Source: Balaenoptera acutorostrata (lineage: Eukaryota; Chordata; Mammalia; Artiodactyla; Balaenopteridae). Taken from it: DNA of 64,000 nucleotides. Where the stretch lies: NCBI RefSeq assembly GCF_949987535.1, contig NC_080074.1, positions 38,919,641 through 38,983,640 of the forward strand, in the 5' to 3' direction. The notes beneath the pieces are model-generated. The model was not told the DNA's origin, did not search any database, and was given only the letters and a program-made list of their open reading frames with translations. Shown here piece after piece: positions 22,308 through 32,625 of this stretch; positions within the stretch are counted from its first letter, which is position 1; each line of letters begins with the position of its first letter. Both the position numbers and the translations under genes were made by a program.

Positions 22308-22663
22308 GGGGCTTCCCTGGTGGCACAGTGGTTGACAATCTGCCTGCCAATGCAGGGGACACGGGTTCAAGCCCTGGTCCGGGAAGATCCCACATGCCAC
22401 GGAGCAACTAAGCCCGTGCGCCACAACTATTGAGCCTACACTCTAGAGCCCATGAGCCACATCTACTGAAACCCACGAGCCACAACTACTGAAGCCTACG
22501 TGCTTAGAGCCCGTGCTCCTCCATAAGAGAAGCCACCGCAATGAGAAGCCCGCACACTGCAAAGAAGAGTAGCCCCCGCTCACCGCAACTAGAGAAAGCC
22601 CACGCGCAGCAATGAAGACCCAACACAGCCAAAAATAAAAATAAATTTATTTAAAAAAAAAAG
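22308..22663 (+). mobile_element. CHR SINE (long form, internal duplication)
   Basis: Head GGGCTTCCCTGGTGGCACAG, B-box GGGTTCAAGCCCTGG and the complete body. A perfect 17-bp target duplication GAAATTGTGTAATTTTA lies at 22291-22307 and 22664-22680. It carries the same duplicated segment and CTCCTCCATAAGAG variant as the inverted copy 643 bp upstream. Confidence 0.96.
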
Positions 22664-23073
22664 GAAATTGTGTAATTTTAAATATTTGAGACTTTGCTTA
22701 TAACATGATCAATAGTTTACAATCTGCATTTAGGCACCTATATAAAATAAAATGCTGGTGTCACAGCCACTGAACTTTTCTGTGAGTTAAATTCAACTTG
22801 GATACATTGCAAAAATGTAAATGTAGATCTTGATTTCTTGGATTCTAAAATAAGTTGTAATCTAAAATATTGATTAAACAAATTTTGATGTGTTTTCCCT
22901 TTAAAAAAATTAAAACTTTTGTCCTTTGAAAATTCTAATAGAAAACCAAGAGCTTTTATTTTGTGGATTTGAACCTTTTGAAAAAAAACATGAGTGCAAA
23001 AGTTGAATGCAAATGGAAATCCCATGAGTGCCACACTTTTCATAGAATTTGTGATACATTAAAAATTTTCTCT

Positions 23074-23366
23074 GGGCTTCCCTAGTGGCACAGTGGTTAG
23101 GAATCCGCCTGCCAATGCAGGGGACACGGGTTCGTGCCCCGGTCTGGGAAGATCCCACATGCCGCGGAGCGGCTGGGCCCGTGAGCCACAACTGCTGAGC
23201 CTGCGCGTCTGGAGCCTGTGCTCTGCAATGGGAGAGGCCACGACGGTGAGAGGCCCGCGCACCGCGATGAAGAGTGGCCCCCGCTCGCTGCAACTAGAGA
23301 AAGCCCTCGCACAGAAACAAGACCCAACACAGTCAAAAATAAATAAATAAATAAATAAATTTATAA
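23074..23366 (+). mobile_element. CHR SINE (short form)
   Basis: Head GGGCTTCCCTAGTGGCACAG, body of the shorter type (GAGCCTGCGCGTCTGGAGCC) and an (AAAT)n tail. The flanks AAAAATTTTCTC and AAAAATTTTTTTC suggest a target duplication blurred by the A-rich tail. Confidence 0.94.
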
Positions 23367-23382
23367 AAAAAAAAATTTTTTT

Positions 23383-23404
23383 CCCTTTTCCCTTTTCCCT
23401 TTTC
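23383..23404. repeat. (CCCTTTT)3 minisatellite
   Basis: Three tandem copies of CCCTTTT directly after the CHR SINE tail. Confidence 0.9.
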
Positions 23405-24309
23405 AAGGCAAGCGGAGCTTATTACTTTATGTATTTCCCAATTCAAGCCTTGGGCAGCCTATAGCTTTTCTAATCAACAGTATTCACCAGTTTTTATGAA
23501 ATCTGTATTTGCTTGAAAATTGCTTTTGTTCATAGTCCAAAGGGGCTTTCCTCGTCTCTCTCCCTTCATTATTTATTTATTTATTTTTTAGCATGAGAAG
23601 AGATTAAGGAAGAAGGAAAGTAAAAATTAAGCTAGTCTTTATGTTGTTTTAAAGTTGTATGCCCTGATGGTTGTGATGGGGAGGAAAGAGAGAGGGGCTG
23701 ACTATATTTTATGGCTCTTGTTCTAAAGCCTTTTTACATAGCAGCCAGATATGTTTTAGTCTACAAACATTATTTGCTTTCTTTCTCATTTTTTCCGTAA
23801 GCGTCACTAAACATTTTAAAACATATTTTTATTTAATTTTTTTTGCAAATCAATATTTGAGTTTCTTTTTGCACTACAGTTACAAAATATTTTCCAGGAG
23901 TCAGAATCGTGTCATATTCACCTTTTCTTTTTGTTTGATAATGAAAAGTTACAAAAAGAAGGAACCAAATTTCTAAAAAGTCTTATTGAAAAAGGTATTT
24001 TCCGTGTAATGAGAGTTTTATACACAGTTTTAAAATTGAAATTGAAAAGCTAATGATTGAACTTCCAGGAAAAGAAACAGAAATCTGGTGAATACCTTCT
24101 AGTTTGGTTTGTCAGCCATCCAAGCTCTGAGATGTATTTGGTGTGCTCTGGTCACTTATGAAAATAATGCTTTTGCTTTTGTGGTGCTTTTTCAGGATCA
24201 CAGCTAGGGCTTAGCTATTTAATAGGGAAAAGAGAACATTTAGAGAGGAGTATCAAATGGGAAGATATGTATATTGGGTTTTAAGGGTGCTATTATAGGT
24301 GCAAAGCCA
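23405..24309. other. LIN7A intron 1, no further element seen
   Basis: AT-rich intron sequence with T-runs. No nameable repeat or exon. Confidence 0.4.
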
Positions 24310-24465
24310 ATACCTCTTGGAGAGAGTTCTTTATTTAGTTCTGACATCTGTCTATTGAGATATAGTCTTCATCAGGTCAGAGACTCTGCTGGATTTGTTT
24401 ACACAGAGCTCAACACACTCTTAATATTGATTGATTGATCAACTGAATAAATGAATGAATGAAAT
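24310..24465 (+). repeat. L2 LINE 3' end
   Basis: TCAGGTCAGAGACTCTGCTG, CACAGAGCTCAACACACTCT and a terminal (AATG)n run fit a diverged sense L2 terminus. Confidence 0.5.
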
Positions 24466-25681
24466 TGACTTAGTTGGACTAGCTATCATGGAGTCATTCG
24501 TAATGCTAAAAAAAAAGCCTTCCAACCTATAATAATGTAAAAGCGGTGGCTACCTTACTTTGTCACTTTGCTTTGTGTGTGTGTAGCAGACCTAAAAGTG
24601 GAATGCTCTCCAGGGCCAAGAAAGGATGTGAGGTGCTGTTGTTGATACTTGTAGCCCTACTTCCATTGCTTGTATCCACCTGCCATCTTAACTTGTTAAT
24701 TGAACCAGGCAAGTTAATGCCAGAGTACAACTGAAAAGGGTAAAAAAAAAAAAAAGACAAAAAAGGAGGAGGGCTTAGCAGAATCTGCCCCTCCACCAAC
24801 ACACACACATAAGCTATACTGCCTTACTTTTTTTTTTCCTTTTAACCACAAATGGATGAATAATAGAGCTATGTCCTGATAAACAAGTTAGAATCGATTT
24901 AATTTGAAATCACTCTGGGTTGGCAAATGTAAACACAACCTTAAAGTCATGTAGATTACATCAATGCTTTACTTCTGGTCTACGTGATAAAGAGGTTTTT
25001 TTTTGTTTTTGTTTTTCTCTGTGACTGACTTTTACTAAGTGATGTGCTAGCTGAATTTGAAGACTTGTCTATTAAAAGTAAAAGTAAATATACCCAAAGA
25101 CTACTTGAAAAAAGTTTGGTTGAATTGAAACTTACATTGAAATTACACTCAGATAGTATCTGACTTGGACAGAAAACAAGGGCTTCTAGTTTGAACTGGT
25201 AGTAATTTCCTCTAGAAACACAGTAGCTATTCCAAGTCCAACTGGTTATGCTATTTTTGTTTACTTGCCTACTGTGGTGATAGTTAATGATATTTCAGTG
25301 TGAGCTCTGTTTGTTTGTTTTTTTCTATCAAAGAATCATCTTTCACCAAAAAAGGAAAAAGGATAGAATAATGGGAATCATAGAATGGCAATAAGATTTA
25401 AACCCCCGAGTTAGATGGGGAAAAAAATTCCATCAAATCATAGCTGGGTCTATTTAATGGTATTGAATTTGGGAATATGGCTGAGAGAATGCTGAAAGTG
25501 ATTTATGAGGAAAGTTGTCAAAGAGCACTAATTGCTGATGAACAAATATCCTGGCTTCCAAAAAGGTGTTAAAGATGTTTGGGGAAACTACAGACCAATC
25601 TACTTGTTGTTGCCTCCTGGCAGAAAAATCTAAGGCATATTAATAGAAGAATGTGATATTGGCACTTAAAAAAGAAAGTGG

Positions 25682-25737
25682 TCAGAAACTAACACACCAT
25701 TGTAAAGCAATTATACTTCAATAAAGATGTTTAAAAA
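25682..25737 (+). mobile_element. Extremely 5'-truncated L1 insertion (about 50 bp of 3' end)
   Basis: Only the last bases of an L1 3' UTR remain (CAGAAACTAACACACCATTG through CAATAAAGATGTTT), then an A-run. It is flanked by the 14-bp target duplication AAAAAAGAAAGTGG at 25668-25681 and 25738-25751. Similarity to the L1 end at position 311 is high, so this is a young insertion. Confidence 0.93.
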
Positions 25738-26080
25738 AAAAAAGAAAGTGGTGATCCCACAGAGCCTACATGGGATCACCAAGAATAGTTTTTTTTCAAA
25801 TTTCAGGTGTATGCCATAGCAATACTATATACTCATGACAGCCCAACTTTCATAGAAGCACTGTGGAAGGTGTGAGGTGTGTGAAGTGGATGATTGCACT
25901 GTTGGATTTCTAGTGGTTGAAACACTATTCCAAGGCAATTTGGTTCTCTGTCCTATTCAACATTGTTACCAATATTTTGCATGAGTGCCATAGAAGATTT
26001 TTTATAAGTGACATAGAGCTAAGAAGAATAGCAACTAATTTGGCCAACCAAATCAGTATTCTAAAATTATAACTAGCTTG

Positions 26081-26543
26081 AAGTTTGGGATTAGCAGACA
26101 CAAACTACTGTATATAGAATAAACAACAAGGACCTACTGTATAGCACAAGGAGCTATATTCAATATATTGTAATAAACTATAATAGAAAAGAATATGGAA
26201 AAGAATATGATATAACTGAATCACTTTGCTGTACACCAGAAACTAACACAACATTGTAAATTAACTATACTTCAATTAAAAAAATATGTATATATAACAA
26301 ATCTATAAAGAAAGTTTAAAGATCATATCTATCATTCACTGGTACCAAATCAATTTCCCGTACTGAATAGAGAAAAACCCGTGAAACAATAGCAACAATT
26401 CGAAGTCAAATATATATATAATGTTTAAGTTTAATAGCCAGGTAAGCTCACAAATTTAGATATTTTTAAAAGTGTAACAAGAATGTAATGTTGTTTTTCA
26501 ATAAAAGTTGTTTGCCAAAGTCTTTTAAAAAAATAAATAAATG
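26081..26543 (+). mobile_element. L1 insertion with a 3' transduction
   Basis: 5'-truncated L1 3' UTR at 26081-26289 (key phrases GGACCTACTGTATAGCACAA and AACACAACATTGTAAATTAA). It is followed not by a target duplication but by about 237 bp of unrelated sequence. That sequence has its own AATAAA at 26500-26505 and an A-rich tail starting at 26527. The whole is flanked by AAATTATAACTAGCTTG at 26064-26080 and 26544-26560. The L1's own signal reads CAATTAAA, a weak variant consistent with read-through. Confidence 0.93.
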
Positions 26544-26787
26544 AAATTATAACTAGCTTGGACAGGTTACAATAAAAGAGATAAAATTTAGTGAAAATGA
26601 ATGTATTCTTCATTCATTCATTCACCAGGGAAAGGGAGCCAGCGCTGTCTATTCATTGCCCTCGGTTCTACTGCCCAGTGAATACTGCCCCACTGGACTC
26701 CACCCAACCACCTCTAAAACCTCAGGCAGGCCCTGTACCTCAGTCAAGCCATCATGATTCAGTCCTGGGTCAAGACAAGGATGCTTT

Positions 26788-27035
26788 AGTATGGCACTTA
26801 AAACATGCACCCCAGAGCCAGCCTGTCTGAGTTTGAATCCTAGCTTTTCTATTTACTAGCTCTGTAACTTCCAGTGTTACTAGACTGTTTTGAATCTCAG
26901 TTTCCTTGTCTGTGAAATGGGAAATGATAAAAATAGCAGTGACTTCATAAGGTCAACGAACCTTAAACGAGTTAACACGTGCAAAATACTTAGAACAGGC
27001 CTGACACATGGGCACCACTCAACAGTGATAATTAT
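26788..27035 (+). repeat. MIR SINE
   Basis: AGTTTGAATCCTAGCTTTTC, ACTAGCTCTGTAACTT, TCTCAGTTTCCTTGTCTGTG then AAATGGGAAATGATAAAAAT and ACTTAGAACAGGCCTGACAC: a nearly full-length MIR in order. Confidence 0.88.
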
Positions 27036-27051
27036 TTCTTCCCTGAGTCCT

Positions 27052-27247
27052 CAAAGTCAAGGAAGACATCCTTCGATATCCAACGGATATTGGTTCCAGG
27101 ACCCCCTGCTGATAACAAAATCAGAGGAAGCTCAAGTCCCTTACATAAAAAGGTGTGGTACAGTTGGCCATTGGTTCTGCATCCGCAGATTCTGCAATTA
27201 GTTGAATCTGTGGATGCAGAAGCCCCGGATATGGAGAGTCAACTGTA
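27052..27247. mobile_element. Non-autonomous Tigger-type DNA transposon (MITE)
   Basis: The left part TATCCAACGGATATTGGTTC / CAGGACCCCC and the right hairpin with TTCTGCATCCGCAGATTC paired to GAATCTGTGGATGCAGAA, ending GGATATGGAGAGTCAACTG, match Tigger-group elements of mammals as I recall them. No transposase. Confidence 0.75.
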
Positions 27248-27419
27248 CTGCCACCCTACTGCCAGGAGGCAAGGACAGATAATGTTTGTTGCCTTCAAGC
27301 TATACTAAGAGGCAGAGACCGTGTTTATTTTGGTATACTGTAGAAGCAGGAAGCACTTGGAGATGCCTGGGGGTCAAAGCAAAAATTTCCTGTATAAATA
27401 CTTAATTTGCCAGCTCACT

Positions 27420-27625
27420 CTTTCCCTAAATCCCTTCTTTCTTGGCGCTTCTATAACATTTATTTTCATAATTGTACTAGAGCACTTACCACACAATATA
27501 GAATTTTTTCTTTTACACTGCCGTCACCGTAACAACATAAGTTATTTATATTCATCTTTGTGTACCCATTGCCTATCACAATGCCTGAAAGACAAGTGCT
27601 CAAATGTGTGCTGAATAAATTAGTG
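27420..27625 (+). repeat. L2 LINE 3' end
   Basis: Sense order ACCGTAACAACATAAGTTAT, TTGTGTACCCATTGCCTATC, CACAATGCCTGAAAGACAAG, TGCTGAATAAATTAG. Diverged. Confidence 0.5.
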
Positions 27626-27990
27626 TATTTTTCTTCAAATACTGCATAGCTTCAGGGGGTAAAACTAGGTGAGTTAGCAAAGGATACAAGATGACAGATT
27701 TTTTTTATTCAAGAAAAAATTCCCCACATTTATTCTGCTCAAAATTAGAATGGGTGCCTTCCGGGAATTTGTGAACATTCCATTACCAGATTACTGGAAA
27801 AGTATAGGCAAAACTTGAATGACAAATTGGAAAAGTTGTTACAGATGGACTTTATGATTGGGTAATTGTTAAGGACAGGGACTAGAGTTTATGTAGATGT
27901 TCAGGGTTTTTATTTTATTTTATTTATATGCAGATATAAAAAGTGTACTAAACAGTTGACTGGGGAAAATATAACCAAGAGTGACTTTTT

Positions 27991-28340
27991 TTTTTTTTTT
28001 AAGATGGTTCCAACAGTATCTCTCATCCTACATTCTCTCTTTTTTTTTTTTAAATTAATTAATTAATTTATTTATTTTTGGCTGTGTTGGGTCTTCGTTT
28101 CTGTGCGAGGGCTTTCTCTAGTTGTGGCGAGTGGGGGCCACTCTACATCGCAGTGCGCGGGCCTCTCACTATCGCGGCCTCTCTTGTTGCGGAGCACAGG
28201 CTCCAGACGCGCAGGCTCAGTAGTTGTGGCTCACGGGCCTAGTTGCTCCGCGGCATGTGGGATCTTCCCAGACCAGGGCTCGAACCCGTGTCCTCTGCAT
28301 TGGCAGGCAGATTCTCAACCACTGCACCACCAGGGAAGCC
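27991..28340 (-). mobile_element. CHR SINE (short form), antisense, with 39 bp of extra sequence between two poly(A) tracts
   Basis: Target duplication CAAGAGTGACTTTTT at 27976-27990 and 28341-28355. Inside it come a T-run, 39 bp of non-SINE sequence (28001-28039), a second T-run, then the reverse CHR body ending CACCACCAGGGAAGCC. In element orientation this is SINE, tail, unrelated sequence, second tail, target duplication, i.e. the structure of a 3' transduction. Confidence 0.93.
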
Positions 28341-28419
28341 CAAGAGTGACTTTTTGACTCTTGTTTAGTGCTGTTTAATTGTGAAGCATCACATGATGCT
28401 GACAGAGGCATAAACATGC

Positions 28420-28650
28420 CAGTCAGGGGTGTGAGCGCTGGATCCAGACGTCTGGGTTCAAATCCTATCTATGCCTGCCTCTTCCTTAGCTCTGTAACCT
28501 TGGCCTGTTAATATCTTCTCTCTGTCCTTTACTTTTCATCTATAAAATTGAAAATAATAATAGTTTCTATCTCTTAAGATTACTGTAAAAATTAACTAAG
28601 AAAACATATGCAAGTGCTTAGAACACTGCCAAGACCATAGTAAGTGCTCA
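28420..28650 (+). repeat. MIR SINE
   Basis: GTCTGGGTTCAAATCCTATC, CTTAGCTCTGTAACCTTGGC, TTTTCATCTATAAAATTGAA and AAGTGCTTAGAACACTGCCA in MIR order. Confidence 0.85.
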
Positions 28651-28699
28651 ACACTGACTGATTTTTCCCCACCCCTTCTCCTCAGGGCATGTGTTTTTC

Positions 28700-28870
28700 C
28701 CAGTGCAGTAAATGAAAAGTGCACAAGCTTTGGATTTAGACAGATATGGATTTGAATTGCAGTTCTGCCACTTACTATCTATGGAAGCTTAGAATACTGC
28801 TTACTCTCTCCACATTCTATTTCTTTCATTCTTAATATAGGAATAATGACACCCACTTTATGTGGTGATA
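28700..28870 (+). repeat. MIR SINE fragment
   Basis: AGCTTTGGATTTAGACAGAT, TTGAATTGCAGTTCTGCCAC and TTACTATCTATGGAAGCTTA follow the first half of MIR. A second MIR lies just upstream. Confidence 0.7.
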
Positions 28871-29009
28871 CATTCCTTTGGTTCTTCCTTAGCCTTGCAA
28901 GGAAAAGAGAATGAGAATCTACCATGTGCCAGGTACCGAGTCAAAGGCTAGGGGTAGAGCGTGCAGTCCAGGGAAGACAGACATGAAACAGATAATTTAT
29001 GATAACATA

Positions 29010-29240
29010 GTTTGAGTATTATAGTAACAGCTCACACGTATTGAGCATTTACTACGTGCCAGGCATTGTGCTTAGAGTTTTTCATATTTCATTTCAGTTA
29101 GTCCTGAAAACAAACCTCTGAGGCACATGCTATTAGTATTTTGAAGATGTGGGAACTGAGGCAGAAAGGGGCTAAATAAAGGGATTGGAACTCAGTCTGG
29201 TTTATATTGAGACCTTGAGTTTAATCACTATGCTACACTG
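29010..29240 (-). repeat. MIR SINE, antisense
   Basis: TGAGCATTTACTACGTGCCA, GGCATTGTGCTTAGAG, AGATGTGGGAACTGAGGCAG and TTAATCACTATGCTACACTG are the reverse MIR landmarks in order. Confidence 0.82.
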
Positions 29241-30019
29241 TGGAGAGCAAGTGCATAGGTCTGTAACAGGGTCTGTAACAAGACTTGAGGGACTTGGACT
29301 TGTAAGGGATGGCAGACACGGAGGTGCTTGCAAAGGCTTCAAAGAGCAGACAGACAGGTAGGAGGCATCCCCAGGACAGTATGTTGTTCAGACAAAAAGG
29401 AAAGAATTTTATTCAATGCTTATAAAAGGGGTATATCCTAATGCTGGTAAAGACTAATTTAAGTGATGTATTTTAAAAGTGTAGCACAATTATTTGAAAA
29501 TAGCAGGTGTTTAATAAACGGTTGTGCTTATTATTAATCATGTTTATTACTTTCTTGGTACAAAAGATCAAAATACCCAAATATGGAATTATAAGAAAGT
29601 CTAGCAAGATCCTGTTCCTTCTTTCCATGCTGTGCCAGTGAACCAAGAGATTATGACTGTGACATTTAGATTATCTTTCAGTGATCTGTCATGCGCAGAT
29701 AAAGCTTCTTCATATACTTGGAATTTTGACAGGCTCACAGAGGGAGTTGAAAAGTGATAATAGGGCCCCAAGTCCCTTTCTGTACAGTCTTTGCTGTTAA
29801 GTGAGACAAGTGCAGCACAACCTGAGTTTCAGGCATGAAGAGAAAATTGTGACTTCTTTTTTTGCTTCAAGATTGGCTCTAAATGGCCTGAAGGGCATAA
29901 ACACACTCTGCTTACCCATGATCTTTAAAATATATGCCTTGAGGTTTTAACATGTGTTTCAGTGGCCCAAGCCATGCTGTATTTGCCTAGCATTAAATGT
30001 GGGAGAGATGATCCATCTA
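29241..30019. other. LIN7A intron 1, no further element seen
   Basis: No supported gene. Some old repeat remnants are likely but I cannot name them. Confidence 0.35.
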
Positions 30020-30148
30020 AGTAAACTGATCTTGGAGAGGCAGCAGTGAGTGGTGGCATGAAGCAAGATCTTAATTCCCTGCCCAGGAATTGAACCCGGG
30101 TAGCGTGGATGAAAACCAGGAATGCTAGCCACCAGACCCCCCTGGCTC
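30020..30148 (-). repeat. tRNA-Glu-like SINE head, antisense
   Basis: The minus strand reads GTCTGGTGGCTAGCATTCC then TACCCGGGTTCAATTCCTGG followed by a GCAGGGAA end. This is a tRNA-Glu-like A box, B box and acceptor stem, with degenerate anticodon arm. It is not a functional tRNA. It abuts the LTR-like element below. It may be the head of an older cetartiodactyl tRNA-Glu SINE. Confidence 0.6.
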
Positions 30149-30916
30149 TTGCCCCTAGTGAAAAATACATTTCTCACGGAGGCAAAAACTGTAAAAACAC
30201 ATACGAAGTTTATTATTGGAGACATAGCACAACAACAAGTGGGAGAGCACACAGAGAAACGGTTTGTTTAGTTAAGATAGAAGCAAGGCAGAGATGCACA
30301 CCCGCAGAGAAAGGTGTGGGTGTCCTCCCTAATGAGAAGGAGTGCAGTAAAGAGGTGGTTAAGTCATTTATCTAGGTCAGTTCTTTGTTTACCTTTGGCC
30401 AATTATCTGGTTTCTTTTTCCACACCTGCCCTAGGACTTTCCCCAACATGTGTGCACGACTTTTTTCCAAGATGGATCACAGCCCAGAGGCCTATGGGAT
30501 GGCCTTAGCATCACAAATTATGGGGTGGTGCCCCCTCTTTTATGACCCCCAAGGAGCCTTTCTGTGCATGTGCAATGTTTCCCTTGCCCTAAGGATGGGA
30601 AATGTATGACCTCCTGCTCTTTTAACAGCATTTAGTCCCTCTCTGTCCCTGCCATAAAAGTGTCCAATGTCCAGTTATCTACCCTATTCCTGTTGCTGTT
30701 TCTTATATCGAAGTGCAGATCTCGAAATACAGAGAGGAGTCCGGTCATAAATATGTAGTCCGGAGCCCGTTTATCTCTTGCCTCAGGAAGTGTAAACAGG
30801 GGGCTGGTAATGAAAGTCCGGCGTGGAGCCCATCTTCTTCTCACCCCAGGAAGTGTGAACAGGCCAGTTGTAAATGTCTAGCCTGGAGCCCATCTATCTC
30901 CTGCCTCAAAACCTTA
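30149..30916 (-). mobile_element. LTR-like element (probable solo endogenous-retrovirus LTR), antisense
   Basis: On the minus strand the segment starts TGTAAGGTTTTGAGG and ends ...AGGGGCA, i.e. TG...CA. Near its 5' end are three imperfect tandem repeats of about 62 bp, each beginning GGGCTCC and containing CTTCCTG-type motifs (plus-strand 30720-30905), typical of U3 enhancer repeats. An AATAAA lies near the 3' end (plus-strand about 30210). No internal viral genes are visible. Clear matching target duplications were not found, so the family and exact ends are uncertain. Confidence 0.6.
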
Positions 30917-31316
30917 CAGATAACTGAAAATTAATTAATGGTTAATTTTTAACCATTTTTAACCTGAAAAATATAGGATTCATTTCCTTTCCTTCTCTGG
31001 TATAGTATATGTTCTCTAGAAAATGGAGCTTTTGTAAAAGAATAGTGGAAGATAAAACAAGTAAGGCAGGACAACAATGCATATTACTAAAGGAATGATG
31101 AGATATTTATGTGGATGGCTCAAAGGGAAATTCTGCATCACTCCAGCTTCTCAGACCTGTTTTAGTTAGTTGAGGTTGACAGATACACGCCTCTGGATAA
31201 ATAAGGTATTCTGGATCATGTAGACACTCATTTCTTCTGATGACACACATTTTCCAAGTATTGACAGTTTGGCTTCCAAATGATAACTTTGAATAGCAAA
31301 GTATTAAGATTGTGTA

Positions 31317-31674
31317 TGCTATGGACTGAATGTTTTCGTCTCTCCCTTCCCCATTCATATGTTGAAGTCCTAACCCCCAATGTGATTTGGAGGTGGAGGC
31401 TTTAGGCAGTAATTAGGGTTAGATGAGGTCATGAGGGTGGGGGTCATGATGAGATTAGTGTCCTTATAAGAAGAGGCTAGAGCTCTCTCTTCACCATGTG
31501 AGTATACATCCAGAAGGCAGATGGCTGCGAGCTGGGAAGGGACTTTCACCAGAAGCTGAATCTGCTGGCACCTTGACCTTGAACTTTCCAGTCTCCAGAA
31601 CTGTGAGAAATAAAAGTCTGTTTTTGAAGCCACTTAGGTTATGGTACTTTGTTATAGCAATTTAAGCTAAGACA
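31317..31674 (+). mobile_element. Solo MLT1-type LTR (ERVL-MaLR)
   Basis: TGCTATGGACTGAATGTTTT, CATATGTTGAAGTCCTAACC, ATGAGATTAGTGTCCTTATA, CTTCACCATGTGAG, CAGTCTCCAGAACTGTGAGA and the terminal TTTAAGCTAAGACA match MLT1A-like LTRs from start to end. Imperfect 5-bp flanks GTGTA / GTATA fit a retroviral target duplication. It is a solo LTR with no coding part. Confidence 0.88.
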
Positions 31675-32279
31675 GTATAGCAATCATCACATGATCTTAG
31701 CCTCAGCAATCCTCTATCCTAAGTAGTTGAACAAATTAGCTATAGGCAAGATAAGTTGTACACAGATACACATTAAGGTATACCTAATTTCCTGCTTAGC
31801 TTCATTTTTTTCCCTGTGTGAGTTTTGAAATCTTTGTCTTACATGTACGAACAAGTTTTCAGAGCCTCTTCTCTTGGATTGTTCTCCATTATTTTCAAAT
31901 ACATTGAATTATTTAAATACATTTAATTATTTTTTTCTTAGCAGTTTCTCCTGGATATTTTTCGAGATGAAATTTTCTATTTGTAAATTATGCATTTTTC
32001 CAAATGTAAAGGAGCTGTATCTAATCAATTGCCTTACATTCAAACAATACTTTACTGATCTAATATTGATGTAGGCCTTTGCTTATTTTGCTATAAGTCT
32101 TTCTTTTAATGTTTGTATTGTGGGGGGGGGGTGTTGGCTAGGGTCGACAGTGTGTATCTTTAACTTATCACAGCCTCCCTTAAAATAATATACTTCCAAC
32201 TGCTGCCTCTTGTCTTTTGTGCTACTGTTATATCTATGCTATAAATGCATAATTCATTGCTACTAATTGTGCTTTAAAC

Positions 32280-32625
32280 CAGGGCTCACAAGTTATAACC
32301 CCCAAACCAAATCCAGCCTGAGAGCTAAGAATGTTTTTTTCATTATTTTAAATGGTTGGAAAACTCAAAAAGAGAAATATTTTGTGACAATGATATATTT
32401 TAATACAATGAAAATTGTATTAAATTCAAATTTCCATGTTTATAAGTAAAGTTTCATTGGAACATAGCCATGCTCATTAATTTACATGTTGTCTATGGCT
32501 GCTTTCAGGCTACTTTCAGGCTACAGTGGCAGAGGTGAGTAATTTCAGAGACAGAGACCATTTGGTCTGTAAAGCTTCAGCCATTTACTCTCAGACTCTT
32601 TACAGAAAATGCCTGCCAACCTCTG
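32280..32625 (+). mobile_element. Non-autonomous hAT-type DNA transposon
   Basis: Starts CAGGGCTCACAAGTTATAAC and ends ATGCCTGCCAACCTCTG, with conserved internal phrases AGTTTCATTGGAACATAGCC, TGTCTATGGCTGCTTTCAGG and AGAGACCATTTGGTCTGTAA. An imperfect 8-bp flanking duplication CTTTAAAC / CTTTTAGA fits hAT insertion. A local 11-bp tandem copy (CTTTCAGGCTA twice) sits near 32502-32523. Confidence 0.75.

Larger units (their letters stand above)
25360..26600 (+). repeat. Ancient CR1/L3 LINE fragment, interrupted by two L1 insertions
   Basis: GGGGAAACTACAGACCAATC near 25580, GCACTTAAAAAAGAAAGTGG, CTGTCCTATTCAACATTGTT near 25950 and GACATAGAGCTAAGAAGAAT near 26010 lie in the order of the reverse-transcriptase region of L3/CR1 elements of mammals. 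The frame is decayed. Removing the inserts at 25682-25751 and 26081-26560 (including duplicated target) restores continuity. Confidence 0.65.

Noticed and set aside
30020..30148. Functional tRNA gene
   Set aside because: The tRNA-Glu-like sequence has mutated arms and sits in a SINE-like context, so a pol III-active tRNA gene is unlikely.
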